Shown one piece after another: positions 9,347 through 19,669 of a DNA stretch of 35,079 nucleotides. Source of the DNA: Vulcanisaeta distributa JCM 11216 (GTDB taxonomy: Archaea > Thermoproteota > Thermoprotei > Thermoproteales > Thermocladiaceae). The position numbers and the translations under genes were made by a program. How positions within the stretch are numbered: position 1 is the stretch's first letter; the number at the start of each line of letters is the position of its first letter. The notes beneath the pieces were generated by a model. It was not told where the DNA came from. It worked only from the letters and a program-made list of their open reading frames with translations, and ran no database searches. Location of the stretch: the NCBI RefSeq assembly GCF_001315985.1, contig NZ_BBBI01000023.1:1-35079 (forward strand). Direction: 5' to 3'.

Positions 9347-9615
9347 TGAACCAATGCAGGATAGAATTTACCCGAAAAGCCAAGAGAGAACTAAACAACC
9401 TACCCAACGAGACACATAATAGACTCATGACAAGACTAAGCGAACTCTCAACAAACCCAATATGCGAAAAACCCCCCCTAAAGGGAAGACTAAAAGGCAT
9501 ATGCAGAATGAGGATGGGCGACTACAGAATCTTCTACATTATACTACGTGAACCATGCACAATAAAGGTACTTGAAGTAGGAAAGAGGGAAAACATCTAC
9601 GAAGCCTTAAGATAA
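9346..9615 (+). CDS. RelE/ParE-superfamily toxin
   Basis: An 89-residue protein with the typical order: an N-terminal FTRKAKRELNNLP helix, LKGRLKGICRMRMGDYRIFY (the strand pair that carries the ribosome-contacting basic residues in RelE), and a short C-terminal strand IKVLEVGKRENIYEAL. RelE toxins cleave mRNA in the ribosomal A site; ParE members poison gyrase. The basic GDYRIFY block favours RelE. The start was chosen for the one-base overlap with the upstream gene. A C7 at 9472-9478 gives EKPPLKGR, one proline more than would follow from four C. Confidence 0.85.
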   Translation: MNQCRIEFTRKAKRELNNLPNETHNRLMTRLSELSTNPICEKPPLKGRLKGICRMRMGDYRIFYIILREPCTIKVLEVGKRENIYEALR

Positions 9616-9617
9616 CC

Positions 9618-9896
9618 ATGAGAATAATCCACGTAGCACCACTATACACACCAGTAATCGGCGGAGTCGAAGACGTAGTCAAACACATAGCCGAACACAT
9701 GGCCGACAAGGGACACGAGGTCTACGTAATAACCCACAACAGACACAGGACAGGCGGAGTAGGCTCACTACCCAGGGAAGAAATAATCAATGGAGTCCAC
9801 GTAATTAGGCTCAAACCCACACTAACCTGGAGCCACGGATCCTACAGCCCAGAACTACCAGACGCAATAAGGAGACTAAAGCCCAACGTAATCTAG
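9618..9896 (+). pseudogene. GT4-type glycosyltransferase, N-terminal fragment
   Basis: MRIIHVAPLYTPVIGGVEDV is the classic opening of a GT-B, family 4 glycosyltransferase (the glycine-rich loop contacting the acceptor). The frame stops after 92 residues, where about 350 are expected. Positions 9899-9976 hold an unrelated short C-terminal tail (THLEMLKHITLEKD) ending in ATGA with the next gene, suggesting a deletion that fused two gene ends. Confidence 0.75.
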
Positions 9897-9972
9897 GCAC
9901 GCATTTGGAGATGCTGAAGCATATAACGTTAGAGAAGGACGCCGGTAGGAAGCACATCCTCGTTGGGGGGGT

Positions 9973-11063
9973 ATGAGGATATTAATGATATCGCCCACGT
10001 ACTACCCACACATAGGTGGCGTAGAGTACGTAGTGAAATCAGTAGCCGAGAGACTCGTAAAGATGGGGGGGCATGAAATAACGGTACTGGCAGGGGGGGA
10101 ACCAGAAATCGAGGGACCCAGAGAGGAGGAGATAAACAGTGTGCGCGTTATAAGATGGCCCACATGGAGCCAGGTAGTGCTTACCACGTGCCTAAAAGGC
10201 GAAATGCATTGCAAGAATTTCTCAAGAAGATAGCTGAAACCTACGATGTGGTGCATATACATAATGTGCATTCCATAATTTCTGTCTGGAGTGGCCTGCA
10301 ATTACTAAACAAAGGCTTCTCCGGTAGACTTGTGGTTACGCCTTATTACCACGGCGCAGGTCATACGCCAGTAAGAAATCTCCTATGGAAACCGTGGAGG
10401 TACTACGTGAGAAGACTGCTTAATTCATCCCATGCGATACATACGGTCTCCAAAAAAGAGGCAGAATTAATAAGGAGGGACTTCCGCAGAGAGGCGATAC
10501 CCATAGAAAATGGGGTGGAAGAACAAATACAGGCACTTAAATGGGACCCGCAACCCTACGTTATGTACAGCGGGAGAATAGAAAAATATAAGAACGTACA
10601 TAGACTAGCCAAGATCGTGAAGCTTCTAAACGATAAGGGGGGGTATTACCTAGAACTCAGAATTTACGGAAATGGCCCCCCCTACAAAAAGAAGCTAGAA
10701 AAAGAGCTGAGGGAAATCCCCCCCATTAAATGGTATATCCAGGACTTCCAGCCATACGAGAGCTACATCAAAACATTATCCAAAGCCACATTATTCGCCC
10801 TAATATCAGAAAAGGAGTCATATCCCCCCCAGAGCGTCAACGAGGCAAATGCCATAGGCGTCCCCCCCACGCTTATTGCCAAACCCTGGGGCACAAACTT
10901 CAACGATAGAACACGCACCTTAATAATCAACCTAAACGAGACCAATGAAGAAATAGCCGAAAAAACAACCAAATTCCTAAAGGAAGCACCACAGCAGCCA
11001 AAATCACAAGTACCAACATGGACCCAGGTAGTTAACAAATACATAAAGGTGTTATACACATGA
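9973..11063 (+). pseudogene. GT4-type glycosyltransferase, one frameshift, many in-frame runs
   Basis: The N-terminus MRILMISPTYYPHIGGVEYV is like the fragment at 9618. One C is missing near 10172; with it the protein reads RWPTWSPGSAYHVPKRR and continues open to 11063 (about 364 residues). The C-terminal Rossmann domain has MYSGRIEKYKNVHRLAKI and the donor-binding ESYPPQSVNEANAIG. Seven runs of seven (10065, 10093, 10637, 10676, 10718, 10824, 10862) are all in frame; several place an extra residue in conserved spots, for example GVPPTLIA where the family has a single proline. Likely adds a sugar to a lipid-linked or surface glycan. The end overlaps the epimerase gene by four bases. Confidence 0.8.
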
Positions 11064-12018
11064 GCCCAGATACCGTACTCGTAACAGGCGGCGCAGGCTT
11101 CATAGGAAGCCACATAGTCGATAAACTAATCAACGAGGGCCACAGGGTAAGAGTCATAGACAACCTCAGCACGGGTAGGACAGAAAACCTAAAACACCTC
11201 GAGAACAACCCAAACCTAGAATTCATAAAGGGAGACCTAAAGAACGAGAAAGACACGGAGGAGGCAGTCAAGGGCGTTAACACAGTATTTCACTTCGCAG
11301 CAAACCCAGAGGTCAGGGTAAGCACCACAAACCCAAGGACACACTTCGAAGAAAACGTGGTGACAACCTTCAACCTACTGGAAGCCATGAGGAAACTCGG
11401 GGGGGTCAGGGAAATCGTCTTTGCATCCTCAAGCTCGGTATACGGCGAGCCCGAGGAAATACCCGTGGGCGAGGAAGCACCCGTGAGGCCGGTCTCAGTC
11501 TACGGAGCCAGCAAGGCAGCCTGTGAAAACCTAATCCACGCCTACAGCAGGCTATACGGAATCAAGGCCGTAATACTAAGGTACGCAAACATCATCGGGC
11601 CCAGGCTAAGGCACGGAGTAATCTACGACCTACTAATGAAACTCGGCAAGAACACAAGCGAACTCGAGGTCCTCGGCGACGGGACTCAAGTCAGGAGCTA
11701 CGTATACATCGACGATGCCGTGGAAGCAACAATGCTAGCCTGGAAGAACTCCACAGGCAATTACGAGGTGTATAACGTGGGTAACGAGGACTGGATAACA
11801 GTGAACGACATAGTCAAGGCAATACTCAACGAGCTGGGGCTAAGCAACGTGAAAATAATACACAAACCGATCCTACACGGTGTGGGCTGGCCAGGAGATG
11901 TAAAGAAAATAACCCTGAGAATAGATAGGCTCAAGGCACTCGGCTTTAGGCTAGGTATAGCTCGATCGAGGCCGTTAAATTAACAATTAGATCGTTGCTG
12001 AATATGTTTAATACTTGA
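11060..12018 (+). pseudogene. NAD-dependent sugar epimerase/dehydratase (GalE-like), frameshift near the end
   Basis: An extended SDR with the NAD-binding VTGGAGFIGSHIVDKL at residues 7-22, the SSSSVYGE segment and the catalytic YGASKAA (Y-x3-K) near 157. It probably interconverts UDP- or other NDP-sugars, supplying the neighbouring transferases. The frame as given ends at 11983 in a false tail (ARSRPLN). One missing T near 11957 restores YSSIEAVKLTIRSLL and a stop at 12018, the normal end of this family. The G7 at 11399-11405 is in frame (KLGGVREIVFASS). It overlaps the upstream transferase by ATGA. Confidence 0.85.
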
Positions 12019-12029
12019 GCAGTCGCGCT

Positions 12030-13738
12030 ATGAATTTGTTGCAATTACTTAATCAACCTATTGTACAATACACATTACTACTCTATATAGTATGGATTGT
12101 TATATTAATCATAAATGTACTTGTGAAAAGCCAAAGAGGCAAGTCAATAGACAATAAATACGTATTGACGCCACTAATGATGGTTTATATTATTGGTTCA
12201 GTAATCTTGGCGGAGAAGGCATTGCTTCACGTATTCCCGATATTTAACTCCATCATATTAGGGTTCACAGCATGGTTAATACTGAGCACGAATATCAGCA
12301 CTAATAATAACGAGAGAGATAAATTTCTCCTATTGTTCGTTATCTTACTGAATTTAATCCCCTACACAATAGTTAACCTACATAATTCATACCCACTGGG
12401 TGATGATGTTAGATTCACAGCAGGTTTTGCAACAGCCATTTCAGAAAACGGTAAGTGGATACCATTTAAGTACCCTGAAAATGATTATTACCAACCATTT
12501 GACGCCGAACCAGCACTAACGTACATGATAGCGTCAGTAACGGGAGTCCCTTTAATGAAGGTACCCATTTATTACCTGCTCCTTAAGTACGCGCTATATG
12601 TTACATACTTACTAGGCATTTACCTAATAATAATCAATTACCTGCATAACAAGAAGGCCGCGTACCTCGCATTAATCCTCTTCTCAATAACACCGCCCAT
12701 AAGCCTAACGCAAATAGTGGCGCAGGGCGTATCAATAATACTGGCACTAATGACCGTAGCAATTCTACCAAGAATTGAAGACCCCCCCATAAGCAAGGCC
12801 GTATTATTAGGTATAGTTTCGTTCATAGGCGTTGTATTTCACGCAACCTACACCCTGGTTATTCTGGCATTCTTAATACCAATGCTCGTAGGAAATAACG
12901 TACTAACGCAAAACACCCTAAGAAACTCACTAATAATACCAACATTAATAGGCATAGGGTACTGGGCATTCACGTACACAGGAATAGCAGTCTTTCAAGG
13001 AATACCACCATCAATAACGAACTTCATAAACTTCCTACTAGGCTTAGAAAAACCCTATAGTACGGCCTGGACGCCATGGTACGGCGCCAGTACACAGAAA
13101 TTCCTCATTTCATGGGCGCTCGTGCCCGCCATGGGGGGGCAGCAATGCTTACGTACTCAATAATTAATGGTATGATCAAGGTAATGAAGCGAAAGAAAGT
13201 TGAAATAAACTATGTAGAGGTAATAGGGTTACTAGGCCTTATAGGTACTACACTGAACTTCTTCGCAAGGCAATCAACTTGGCTTGGAGGAAGATACTTC
13301 TATTGGCTCTACCTACTAATACTAATATACGTAGTATACCACATCGCCACAAAACTAAAGAACAACATGCTCATAATAATTGCGGCAACACTCGTGATAG
13401 GCATAATAGGATTCTACGCAATACAAGACCCAACACACTCAGCAAACACCTTCACTCTAGGCATAGGCTGGGCAGACAACTACTCATGGAAGATCTCGGG
13501 TATAGTGGCACAGTTACTACCAACAAACACAGCACTAATAAGCGACCCAAGAATCGGAACCCCACTCTTTTTCTACTCATTCATATATAACATAAACATT
13601 TCAGGACCTCAAAAAGGACAACCCTACCTCATAGCAGTGGGCCTAGACAGTATAGGGCAAAGAGTATTCATACCAAGCAACTCATCAGATATCATACTCA
13701 AATTCTCAAGAACATATGAAGTGACATATGAACCATAA
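12030..13738 (+). pseudogene. Multi-spanning membrane protein, GT-C-like, broken at a G7 run
   Basis: The gene encodes about ten hydrophobic segments (first YTLLLYIVWIVILIINVLV), with a loop NSYPLGDDVRFTAGFA after the third or fourth. An acidic loop of this kind is typical of GT-C transferases that use polyprenyl-phosphate sugars. The frame stops at 13163. The downstream frame continues AAMLTYSIINGMIK, more membrane segments and an extracytoplasmic tail. The break is exactly at a G7 (13133-13139) that must be five or eight to join them, giving about 570 residues. The inferred role is sugar transfer or glycan handling at the membrane; a polymerase or flippase is possible. AT-rich codon use begins here. 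Confidence 0.7.
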
Positions 13739-13742
13739 TACC

Positions 13743-13853
13743 ATGAGAACTCTCTACATTTCACATAGCAATTTCTTTGGCAAGCATGAGCTTAATTTCG
13801 TTGCTACGCTTGCTGAGTTAAATAATGTCGATACTTTTGAGGCTGGGATTTAG
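13743..13853 (+). pseudogene. Glycosyltransferase N-terminal fragment, 36 residues
   Basis: MRTLYISHSNFFGKHELNFV followed by ATLAEL matches the start of the gene at 17135 (ILAIYEGDFYTRHELGFV, ASLATK). Only this opening survives, directly before the next transferase. Confidence 0.6.
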
Positions 13854-13855
13854 AT

Positions 13856-15010
13856 ATGCAGAATCCTAAGTATGATATAAGCATGTTGATTGTGGCTTGG
13901 CCCTGTGTTCATAGCGGTGGAGCTGAGAGGTGGTGGTACTACGTAATTAGGGAGTTGGTCAGTGTTAAGGGTTTAAAGGTCGTAGTGGTTATTCCTACTA
14001 ATCTACGAAGAGGATGCTTTATCTGCCCTGCTAATTTAGGTAGGTATAATAACATAATCGTGAAATACGTGGCATTAAATGGGCTTTATAACTTCGCCAG
14101 GACTATTTTGGAGTTATTAAGCGTCATTAAACGCAGTGAGGTTGATTATGTCGTTTCTGGTTATCAAACTCCCTCAATAGTATTGCTGAGTTTAGTACTT
14201 AGTGCTTTCACGGGTAGGAAGTGTAGTGTTATGTTTCATAATTCGTTTGGTTGGCTGCCATTTATAAATAATATTGGGTCATTAAGCACAGTCAATAAAT
14301 TACTTGTCAAATTATATAATATTATTAATAAAATATGTAGATTCATCTACGTTAGCCCAGCAATAAAATATGAACATGAACGTATTGGACTTAATGCACG
14401 TAATATCAATAGTTTAATGGGCGCTGCAGTAGAGTTTACGGATTTACCACCATATAGGGATATTCATGAGAGGGATATCGATATAATTCATCTTGCATCA
14501 ATATCAAAGTTTAAGGGTATTTATGACTTAATTGAGATTCTGCATATAATCAGAGACTATAAGCATGATTTTAACGCCGTAATCATAGGTAGAACATCTA
14601 AAGAAGTCGAAAATGAAATTAAAACTTTAATTGAGAAATACAAGCTTAAGGATAACGTAAGATTCCTGGGTTTCGTAGATGGGTATGTAAAATTTGACCT
14701 ATTAAGTAGGAGTAAGGTTATGATTTATCCTAGTTACAGCGATACATTTGCAATCTCTGTACTTGAATCTCTAAGCGTAGGAACACCGGTTATTGCATAT
14801 TCAATACCGGCAATAAGTATGAATTATAGAACAAACGCCGTTATTAAGGTAAGAACCGGAGATTGGAACGCCATGGCAAAAGCCGCGGTTGAGTTATTAA
14901 ATGATCCTGAGAAAATAAGTACTTTATCACATGAAGCAATTAAATTCGCAAAGAGGTATTCGTGGCATAAAATCGCAATTCAATTTCTAAAGGGAGCCAT
15001 TGAGCAATGA
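13856..15010 (+). CDS. GT4-type glycosyltransferase
   Basis: A complete 384-residue GT-B enzyme. The N-terminal domain opens with SMLIVAWPCVHSGGAERW (the SGGAE glycine loop of family 4). The C-terminal domain has IIHLASISKFKGIYDLIE and the donor-site SDTFAISVLESLSVGTPV, carrying the E-x7-E pattern. It likely transfers a nucleotide-activated sugar during surface glycan or N-glycan assembly on the cytoplasmic side. It ends in ATGA with the next transferase, so the two are coupled. It is AT-rich, without any G/C run of seven, unlike the flanking regions. Confidence 0.88.
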   Translation: MQNPKYDISMLIVAWPCVHSGGAERWWYYVIRELVSVKGLKVVVVIPTNLRRGCFICPANLGRYNNIIVKYVALNGLYNFARTILELLSVIKRSEVDYVVSGYQTPSIVLLSLVLSAFTGRKCSVMFHNSFGWLPFINNIGSLSTVNKLLVKLYNIINKICRFIYVSPAIKYEHERIGLNARNINSLMGAAVEFTDLPPYRDIHERDIDIIHLASISKFKGIYDLIEILHIIRDYKHDFNAVIIGRTSKEVENEIKTLIEKYKLKDNVRFLGFVDGYVKFDLLSRSKVMIYPSYSDTFAISVLESLSVGTPVIAYSIPAISMNYRTNAVIKVRTGDWNAMAKAAVELLNDPEKISTLSHEAIKFAKRYSWHKIAIQFLKGAIEQ

Positions 15011-16155
15011 AGGTGTTAATAGTAGCGTCGCCTAATATCAGAGGAAGAGGTGGTCAAATAAGGTCATACTACATACTAAAGCATTTAACAAAATTACTTG
15101 TTGATACCTACTTAATCGCTATTGACACACCACGTGATGTAATTAACGAATTAAGGAGAGATAATAATATTAACATAATTAGCGAACAATCATGTAATAA
15201 ATCTCATATAGATCTTTGCATAGTTAAAATTGCACATACAATCAATGAACTTATAAATAAATTAGATATTGATATTGCAGTATCGCACAGCGAACACCCA
15301 TTATTTGTATTACCAATATACTTCTCATCAAGGAACCGCGTTCCATGGACCGTCATTGTACAATCGCACATGTATATAAATCCATTACTTAGGTATGGAA
15401 AGTATATATCTGTTGCACGCTTTCTAAGGACAAAGGCAGCGTTATGGGCCATGAATAGAACATACGTTCATTTAGTGTCTGATGCAATACAGCACGAGTT
15501 AATTAAAGTAAGTTCTGGGTTTAGGCATTACGATGTACTCGACGTACCTATTGGTCTTGAATTCGACTTAATAGATCATTGCCTCAGGTCTAATCAACCT
15601 AAAATGTATGACTTAGCATTCATGGGAGTATTATCCACTGAGAAGGGGATCTATGACTTATTGTACATAGTCTATGAAGTAAGTCGTAAGTACAAACCCA
15701 TTAAGGCATTATTGCTAGGTGACTTCGTCAGTGCAGATCATAGGGATAAATTTATGAGCATTGTGGAAAAATTAGGTCTCAAGAAATCCATTATATTAGC
15801 AGGCTTTAAAACAGGCCTTGATAAATATTGTGAATTATCAAGAGCAAGACTCTTTATTTTCCCATCTTACGTCGATGTATACTCAATAAGTATACTGGAG
15901 GCTTTGAGCGTGGGTCTTCCCGTAATAACCTGGGACTTACCCTATGCAAGGCAATTCAAAAATGATGCAGTAATAAGAGTAAAAAACCGTAGTGAGTTCG
16001 TGAACACCCTCATTACGTTATTAAAGAACCAGGAACATATTGAAAGATTAAGCAATGAAGCAAGGAGATTTACCATAAAGTATACATGGAGCAATGCAGC
16101 ATATTCAGAATACAAAGCATTTATTAAGACGATTTCGTGGTGGTATAGGCAATGA
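15007..16155 (+). CDS. GT4-type glycosyltransferase
   Basis: A complete 382-residue GT-B enzyme similar in layout to its upstream neighbour: N-terminal MKVLIVASPNIRGRGGQIRS, C-terminal LAFMGVLSTEKGIYDLLYIV and donor site VDVYSISILEALSVGLPVI (E-x7-E). It overlaps both neighbours by four bases. The two genes look like an old tandem pair that would add successive sugars. The acceptor and donor cannot be read from sequence. No G/C runs and low GC. Confidence 0.88.
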   Translation: MKVLIVASPNIRGRGGQIRSYYILKHLTKLLVDTYLIAIDTPRDVINELRRDNNINIISEQSCNKSHIDLCIVKIAHTINELINKLDIDIAVSHSEHPLFVLPIYFSSRNRVPWTVIVQSHMYINPLLRYGKYISVARFLRTKAALWAMNRTYVHLVSDAIQHELIKVSSGFRHYDVLDVPIGLEFDLIDHCLRSNQPKMYDLAFMGVLSTEKGIYDLLYIVYEVSRKYKPIKALLLGDFVSADHRDKFMSIVEKLGLKKSIILAGFKTGLDKYCELSRARLFIFPSYVDVYSISILEALSVGLPVITWDLPYARQFKNDAVIRVKNRSEFVNTLITLLKNQEHIERLSNEARRFTIKYTWSNAAYSEYKAFIKTISWWYRQ

Positions 16156-17135
16156 AACTAAGGTTAAGCCGATTTTTACCGGTATTAGATGCATTAGGAT
16201 TATTGGATTTAATAATTCGATTTAAGACTAGGGGGGGTTCCTTATTAATCATTATGTACCATGAAATAGAAAGAAATGTATACTACGACATTGGCCTATC
16301 TAAGCAGTACTTTGAAAATCAACTGCAATACTTACTTAAGTTAGGATTTAGGATAATGCCACTTTGTGAAGCTCTCGAATTAATAATGAGTAATAAGGGC
16401 ATTGATAAAGTTGCCGTAATCACATTTGATGATGGCTATAAAGGCGTTTATGAACATGCATTACCAATAATGAAAAAATACGGTGTGAATGGCACTGTAT
16501 ACGTGTCCCCCCCAGGTCTCATAGAGAATAAAATACCAAATTGGGCGTCAGCGATTACCTACGCATTGATGAAAATAAAAACGCCAATTGAACTTAACGC
16601 ATCATTAGGCACACTAAAGATTAATAATGAGGATGAAAAGACCAAAGCCATAACAACATTAATTAACAATATTCCAAAAATGAATAAAGATGAATTAATG
16701 AGTATGATAAAAGTACTTTATAATGATTATTTAGGCGAGGACATTCATAAACTATACTATGAGACCATGCTAACCTTAGACCAAATTAAGGAATTAAGCG
16801 AACATGGCTTTGAAATTGGTGGGCATGGCTATTATCACTTAGGCTTACCTTACCTTAATGACCATGAACTTAAGAATGAAATAGAATCATCGAAGGACTT
16901 CATAAGCAAGTACAATAATTGCAGCATGAGTACATTCGCCTATCCCTTTGGACTTTATGATTTGAGGGTAATTAATGCCGTAAAGGATGGAGGATTCAGA
17001 GCGGCAGTTACGATGAAACCCTACTTAAATGGCATTTCAAAGGTGAATTTATATGAATTAGGCAGATTCACACCATATAGATATGGCTTACTCCATTTAT
17101 CATCGTTTAAATACCAAGTAATTACTGAACGCTGA
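16152..17135 (+). CDS. Polysaccharide deacetylase (NodB-homology, CE4-like)
   Basis: A 327-residue protein with LLIIMYHEI at about 33-41, the metal and base motif ITFDDGYKG near 98, the metal-binding GGHGYYHLGL near 222 (H-x3-H type) and FAYPFG near 260. CE4 enzymes remove N- or O-acetyl groups from polysaccharides. There is no signal peptide, so it probably acts on a cytoplasmic lipid-linked sugar intermediate rather than on the finished polymer. Two in-frame runs: G7 at 16231-16237 and C7 at 16507-16513, the latter giving YVSPPGLIEN with one proline more than four C would. It overlaps both neighbours. Confidence 0.88.
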   Translation: MKLRLSRFLPVLDALGLLDLIIRFKTRGGSLLIIMYHEIERNVYYDIGLSKQYFENQLQYLLKLGFRIMPLCEALELIMSNKGIDKVAVITFDDGYKGVYEHALPIMKKYGVNGTVYVSPPGLIENKIPNWASAITYALMKIKTPIELNASLGTLKINNEDEKTKAITTLINNIPKMNKDELMSMIKVLYNDYLGEDIHKLYYETMLTLDQIKELSEHGFEIGGHGYYHLGLPYLNDHELKNEIESSKDFISKYNNCSMSTFAYPFGLYDLRVINAVKDGGFRAAVTMKPYLNGISKVNLYELGRFTPYRYGLLHLSSFKYQVITER

Positions 17136-18343
17136 TGAGCCCGCGTATATTAGCCATATATGAAGGAGATTTTTACACAAGGCACGAATTAGGATTCGTA
17201 GCATCATTAGCAACTAAATACGAAGTCACAGTGATAAACCTTGAGAATTCACTCAATAAATTGCAAATCAGTAAATTGACTGTGAAAAGCGATGATATAA
17301 CTGATGTAACATTAATTAAGGTACCAATTACATACTTAAATAATCAAAACATCATTAATAAAATAAAAGTGCTCATTAAACCTTATGATGCCATAGTAAC
17401 TAGCGCCCGCAAAGCACTGTTACTCTCTATGCGATTAAGAGACAGTGTTCCATTAATATTACGACTATGGAGCATAAGGGCGAATAAAATAATTGACAAC
17501 CTAAAACATGGATCTTACAGAGACTTAATGATCTTTATACCTAGCCTGCTAGCCAATACTTACTACATAAATAAGGCAGACCTAACAATAACGGAAGAAT
17601 ACGCAACTTATACATTGGCGAAAAAGATATCAAAAATTACAACCCATAAGCCAGTAATAATGATATATCCACCATATGGCACAATAATAGATAAAACAAG
17701 TAACCATGCGAAACAAAAAATAAACAATGACCTACTAAACGAATTAATAGCTTTACTCGAGAAATATAGAAATGAGTACGCCTTAGGAGTTACGATATTA
17801 AGGAAAGGCGGCGAGTATTTAAAATTCGAAGCATTACCCCCCCATGCATTAATTTATTACTTAATTGCAAAAAGAAACCCCCCCAACATACCAATATTTA
17901 TCCTAGGCTCGTCAAGAACAGATTTCATTCAGAAAACCGGAATACCTAAAAATAAAATACCTACCAACATGATTTTCTTAAATGATTACCAAGACAAAAT
18001 ACCTGACTGGCTAATAGAGAGGGTATATAGAGATGCTAAGCTCGTCATTAATTATATATCAAACAGGAGCATATCCAATAGATTGATTGAGGCATTATAC
18101 TTCGGTAAGCCAATAATAGTGAATAGAATGGCCCAGGTCTTGCATCCTGATTTAGTACATGGAATTCATGTACACATTGTTAATAGGGAAGATGAATACT
18201 TCAATGCTATTAGAAGCATATATAGCAATGATCAATACCTCTATGAACTTAGCAAAAACGCTAAAACCACGTATAGACATAGGTTCTCATCGCAAGTAAA
18301 TATAAGACTATTTAATTACGCTCTATGCCAAGTAATGAAGTAA
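17135..18343 (+). CDS. Glycosyltransferase-like protein (GT-B fold)
   Basis: A 402-residue protein whose N-terminus ILAIYEGDFYTRHELGFVAS resembles glycosyltransferase openings. A C-terminal DAKLVINYISNRSISNRLIE then ALYFGKPIIVNR resembles the donor-binding end of GT-B enzymes, with the usual E-x7-E weakened to one Glu. The start overlaps the deacetylase stop by one base. Two C7 runs (17837 and 17878) lie 41 bp apart and are both in frame. A fragment of a paralogue lies at 13743. A divergent family 1 or 4 transferase is most likely. Confidence 0.7.
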   Translation: MSPRILAIYEGDFYTRHELGFVASLATKYEVTVINLENSLNKLQISKLTVKSDDITDVTLIKVPITYLNNQNIINKIKVLIKPYDAIVTSARKALLLSMRLRDSVPLILRLWSIRANKIIDNLKHGSYRDLMIFIPSLLANTYYINKADLTITEEYATYTLAKKISKITTHKPVIMIYPPYGTIIDKTSNHAKQKINNDLLNELIALLEKYRNEYALGVTILRKGGEYLKFEALPPHALIYYLIAKRNPPNIPIFILGSSRTDFIQKTGIPKNKIPTNMIFLNDYQDKIPDWLIERVYRDAKLVINYISNRSISNRLIEALYFGKPIIVNRMAQVLHPDLVHGIHVHIVNREDEYFNAIRSIYSNDQYLYELSKNAKTTYRHRFSSQVNIRLFNYALCQVMK

Positions 18344-18448
18344 AGATGAAGCCATTAATATCAATGGCAACATAATATACTAGATTTCTAGGAACTTTAA
18401 GAACACAGATGAATCGATGAATTTAGATATACATGAAATTCCTTAACT

Positions 18449-19653
18449 ATGTCTAGAGTATTGATTGTGAGTGAGTTATGGTGGCCTGAGGGTGGGGTGG
18501 TGTTTTAGCTACGTATTTAATAACAAGCATTCTTAGGGAAAGCGGTTTTAATATTACGGTTGTTCATGGTGCTCGTAAGCCAGAGGTCATTAGTGGTGTT
18601 GATTATATCTATACAGATTTGCTGGCGGTTCGTGATAAGTTTAGATTATGGATTAATTGTATGAGACTTTCTAAAACTAAGAGTTTTCTAAAGCTTCTTA
18701 ATAACCATGATGTTTTATATATACCCAGGTATTGTTATCCATTAATACCCATAGCTAAGAGGTTAAATAAGAAGGTGCTTGTTCATTTACACGATTATCA
18801 ACCAATATCCTATAATGCTAATGTTCCAGCTCCTTATGAGGAATTTAAAGGTGAAGGCAGAATAAGGGAATGGGTAATAAATGTAGAAAAAACTAAAGGC
18901 TTCAAACGTTATATGGTTGCATCACTTCTTTGGTGGTTGCCTAAGCTTGCGCAAAAATGGCTTATGTACGCAGATACATTAATTTGTGTATCTAAAAGGC
19001 AGTGCGATATTATAATGGATTCCATGAATATTATTGATAAAGATAAAGCTATTGTTATATACAACCCGGTTTTCTATAAATACTTTGATAATGTAAAGAA
19101 AAATCCGGGAGATATACCAACGTTACTCTATGTGGGAGGTGACGATTTTATTAAGGGATTTAATGTTTTATTACAGGCTATGAAGGAGCTAAGGAGAAAC
19201 GATAAGAAAATAACGATAATATTAACAAATCATTATAGTCCAGACAGCTTATTAAAATTGAATAGATTAAAAAATGATAGAATTAAAATCAGGATTCTTG
19301 GTAGAATTTCCTATATGGAGTTAATAGAGTTACATAAAATTTCAACTGTATTACTGTTTCCATCTATATGGGAGGAGCCTTTACCATATGCCGTTATGGA
19401 ATCCATGTTTGCTGGGTCAATACCAATAGCCTCTCGGGTTGGTGGTGTTCCTGAAATCGTTGGTGATACGATAGCTGAAAAATTTATGTTTAAGCCTGGC
19501 GGTGTGGACGAATTTCTCGATAGGATAAATGCTATTCTTTCATTATCTAAAGAAGATATAATGAATATAAGCTATGATTTAAGAGAAAACGCACGTAAAA
19601 AGTTTAGTGAAGATTCTATTAAAAAATCATTAATTAATATGTTTAGTACATAG
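18449..19653 (+). pseudogene. GT4-type glycosyltransferase, frameshift near the N-terminus
   Basis: The start MSRVLIVSELWWPEGG is a typical GT4 opening, but it stops after 19 residues because the run at 18492-18495 has four G where five are needed. With five the protein reads GGVLATYLITSILRESGF and stays open to 19653, about 401 residues. The C-terminal domain has LLYVGGDDFIKGFNVLLQAM and the donor site SIWEEPLPYAVMESMFAG (E-x7-E). The 105-bp gap upstream (18344-18448) shows no gene. No seven-base runs. Confidence 0.82.
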
Positions 19654-19669
19654 CATATAAAACATAAGC

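Noticed and set aside
13279..13590. 103-residue plus ORF inside the membrane protein region
   Set aside because: It lies within the C-terminal half of the frameshifted membrane protein and has shadow composition.
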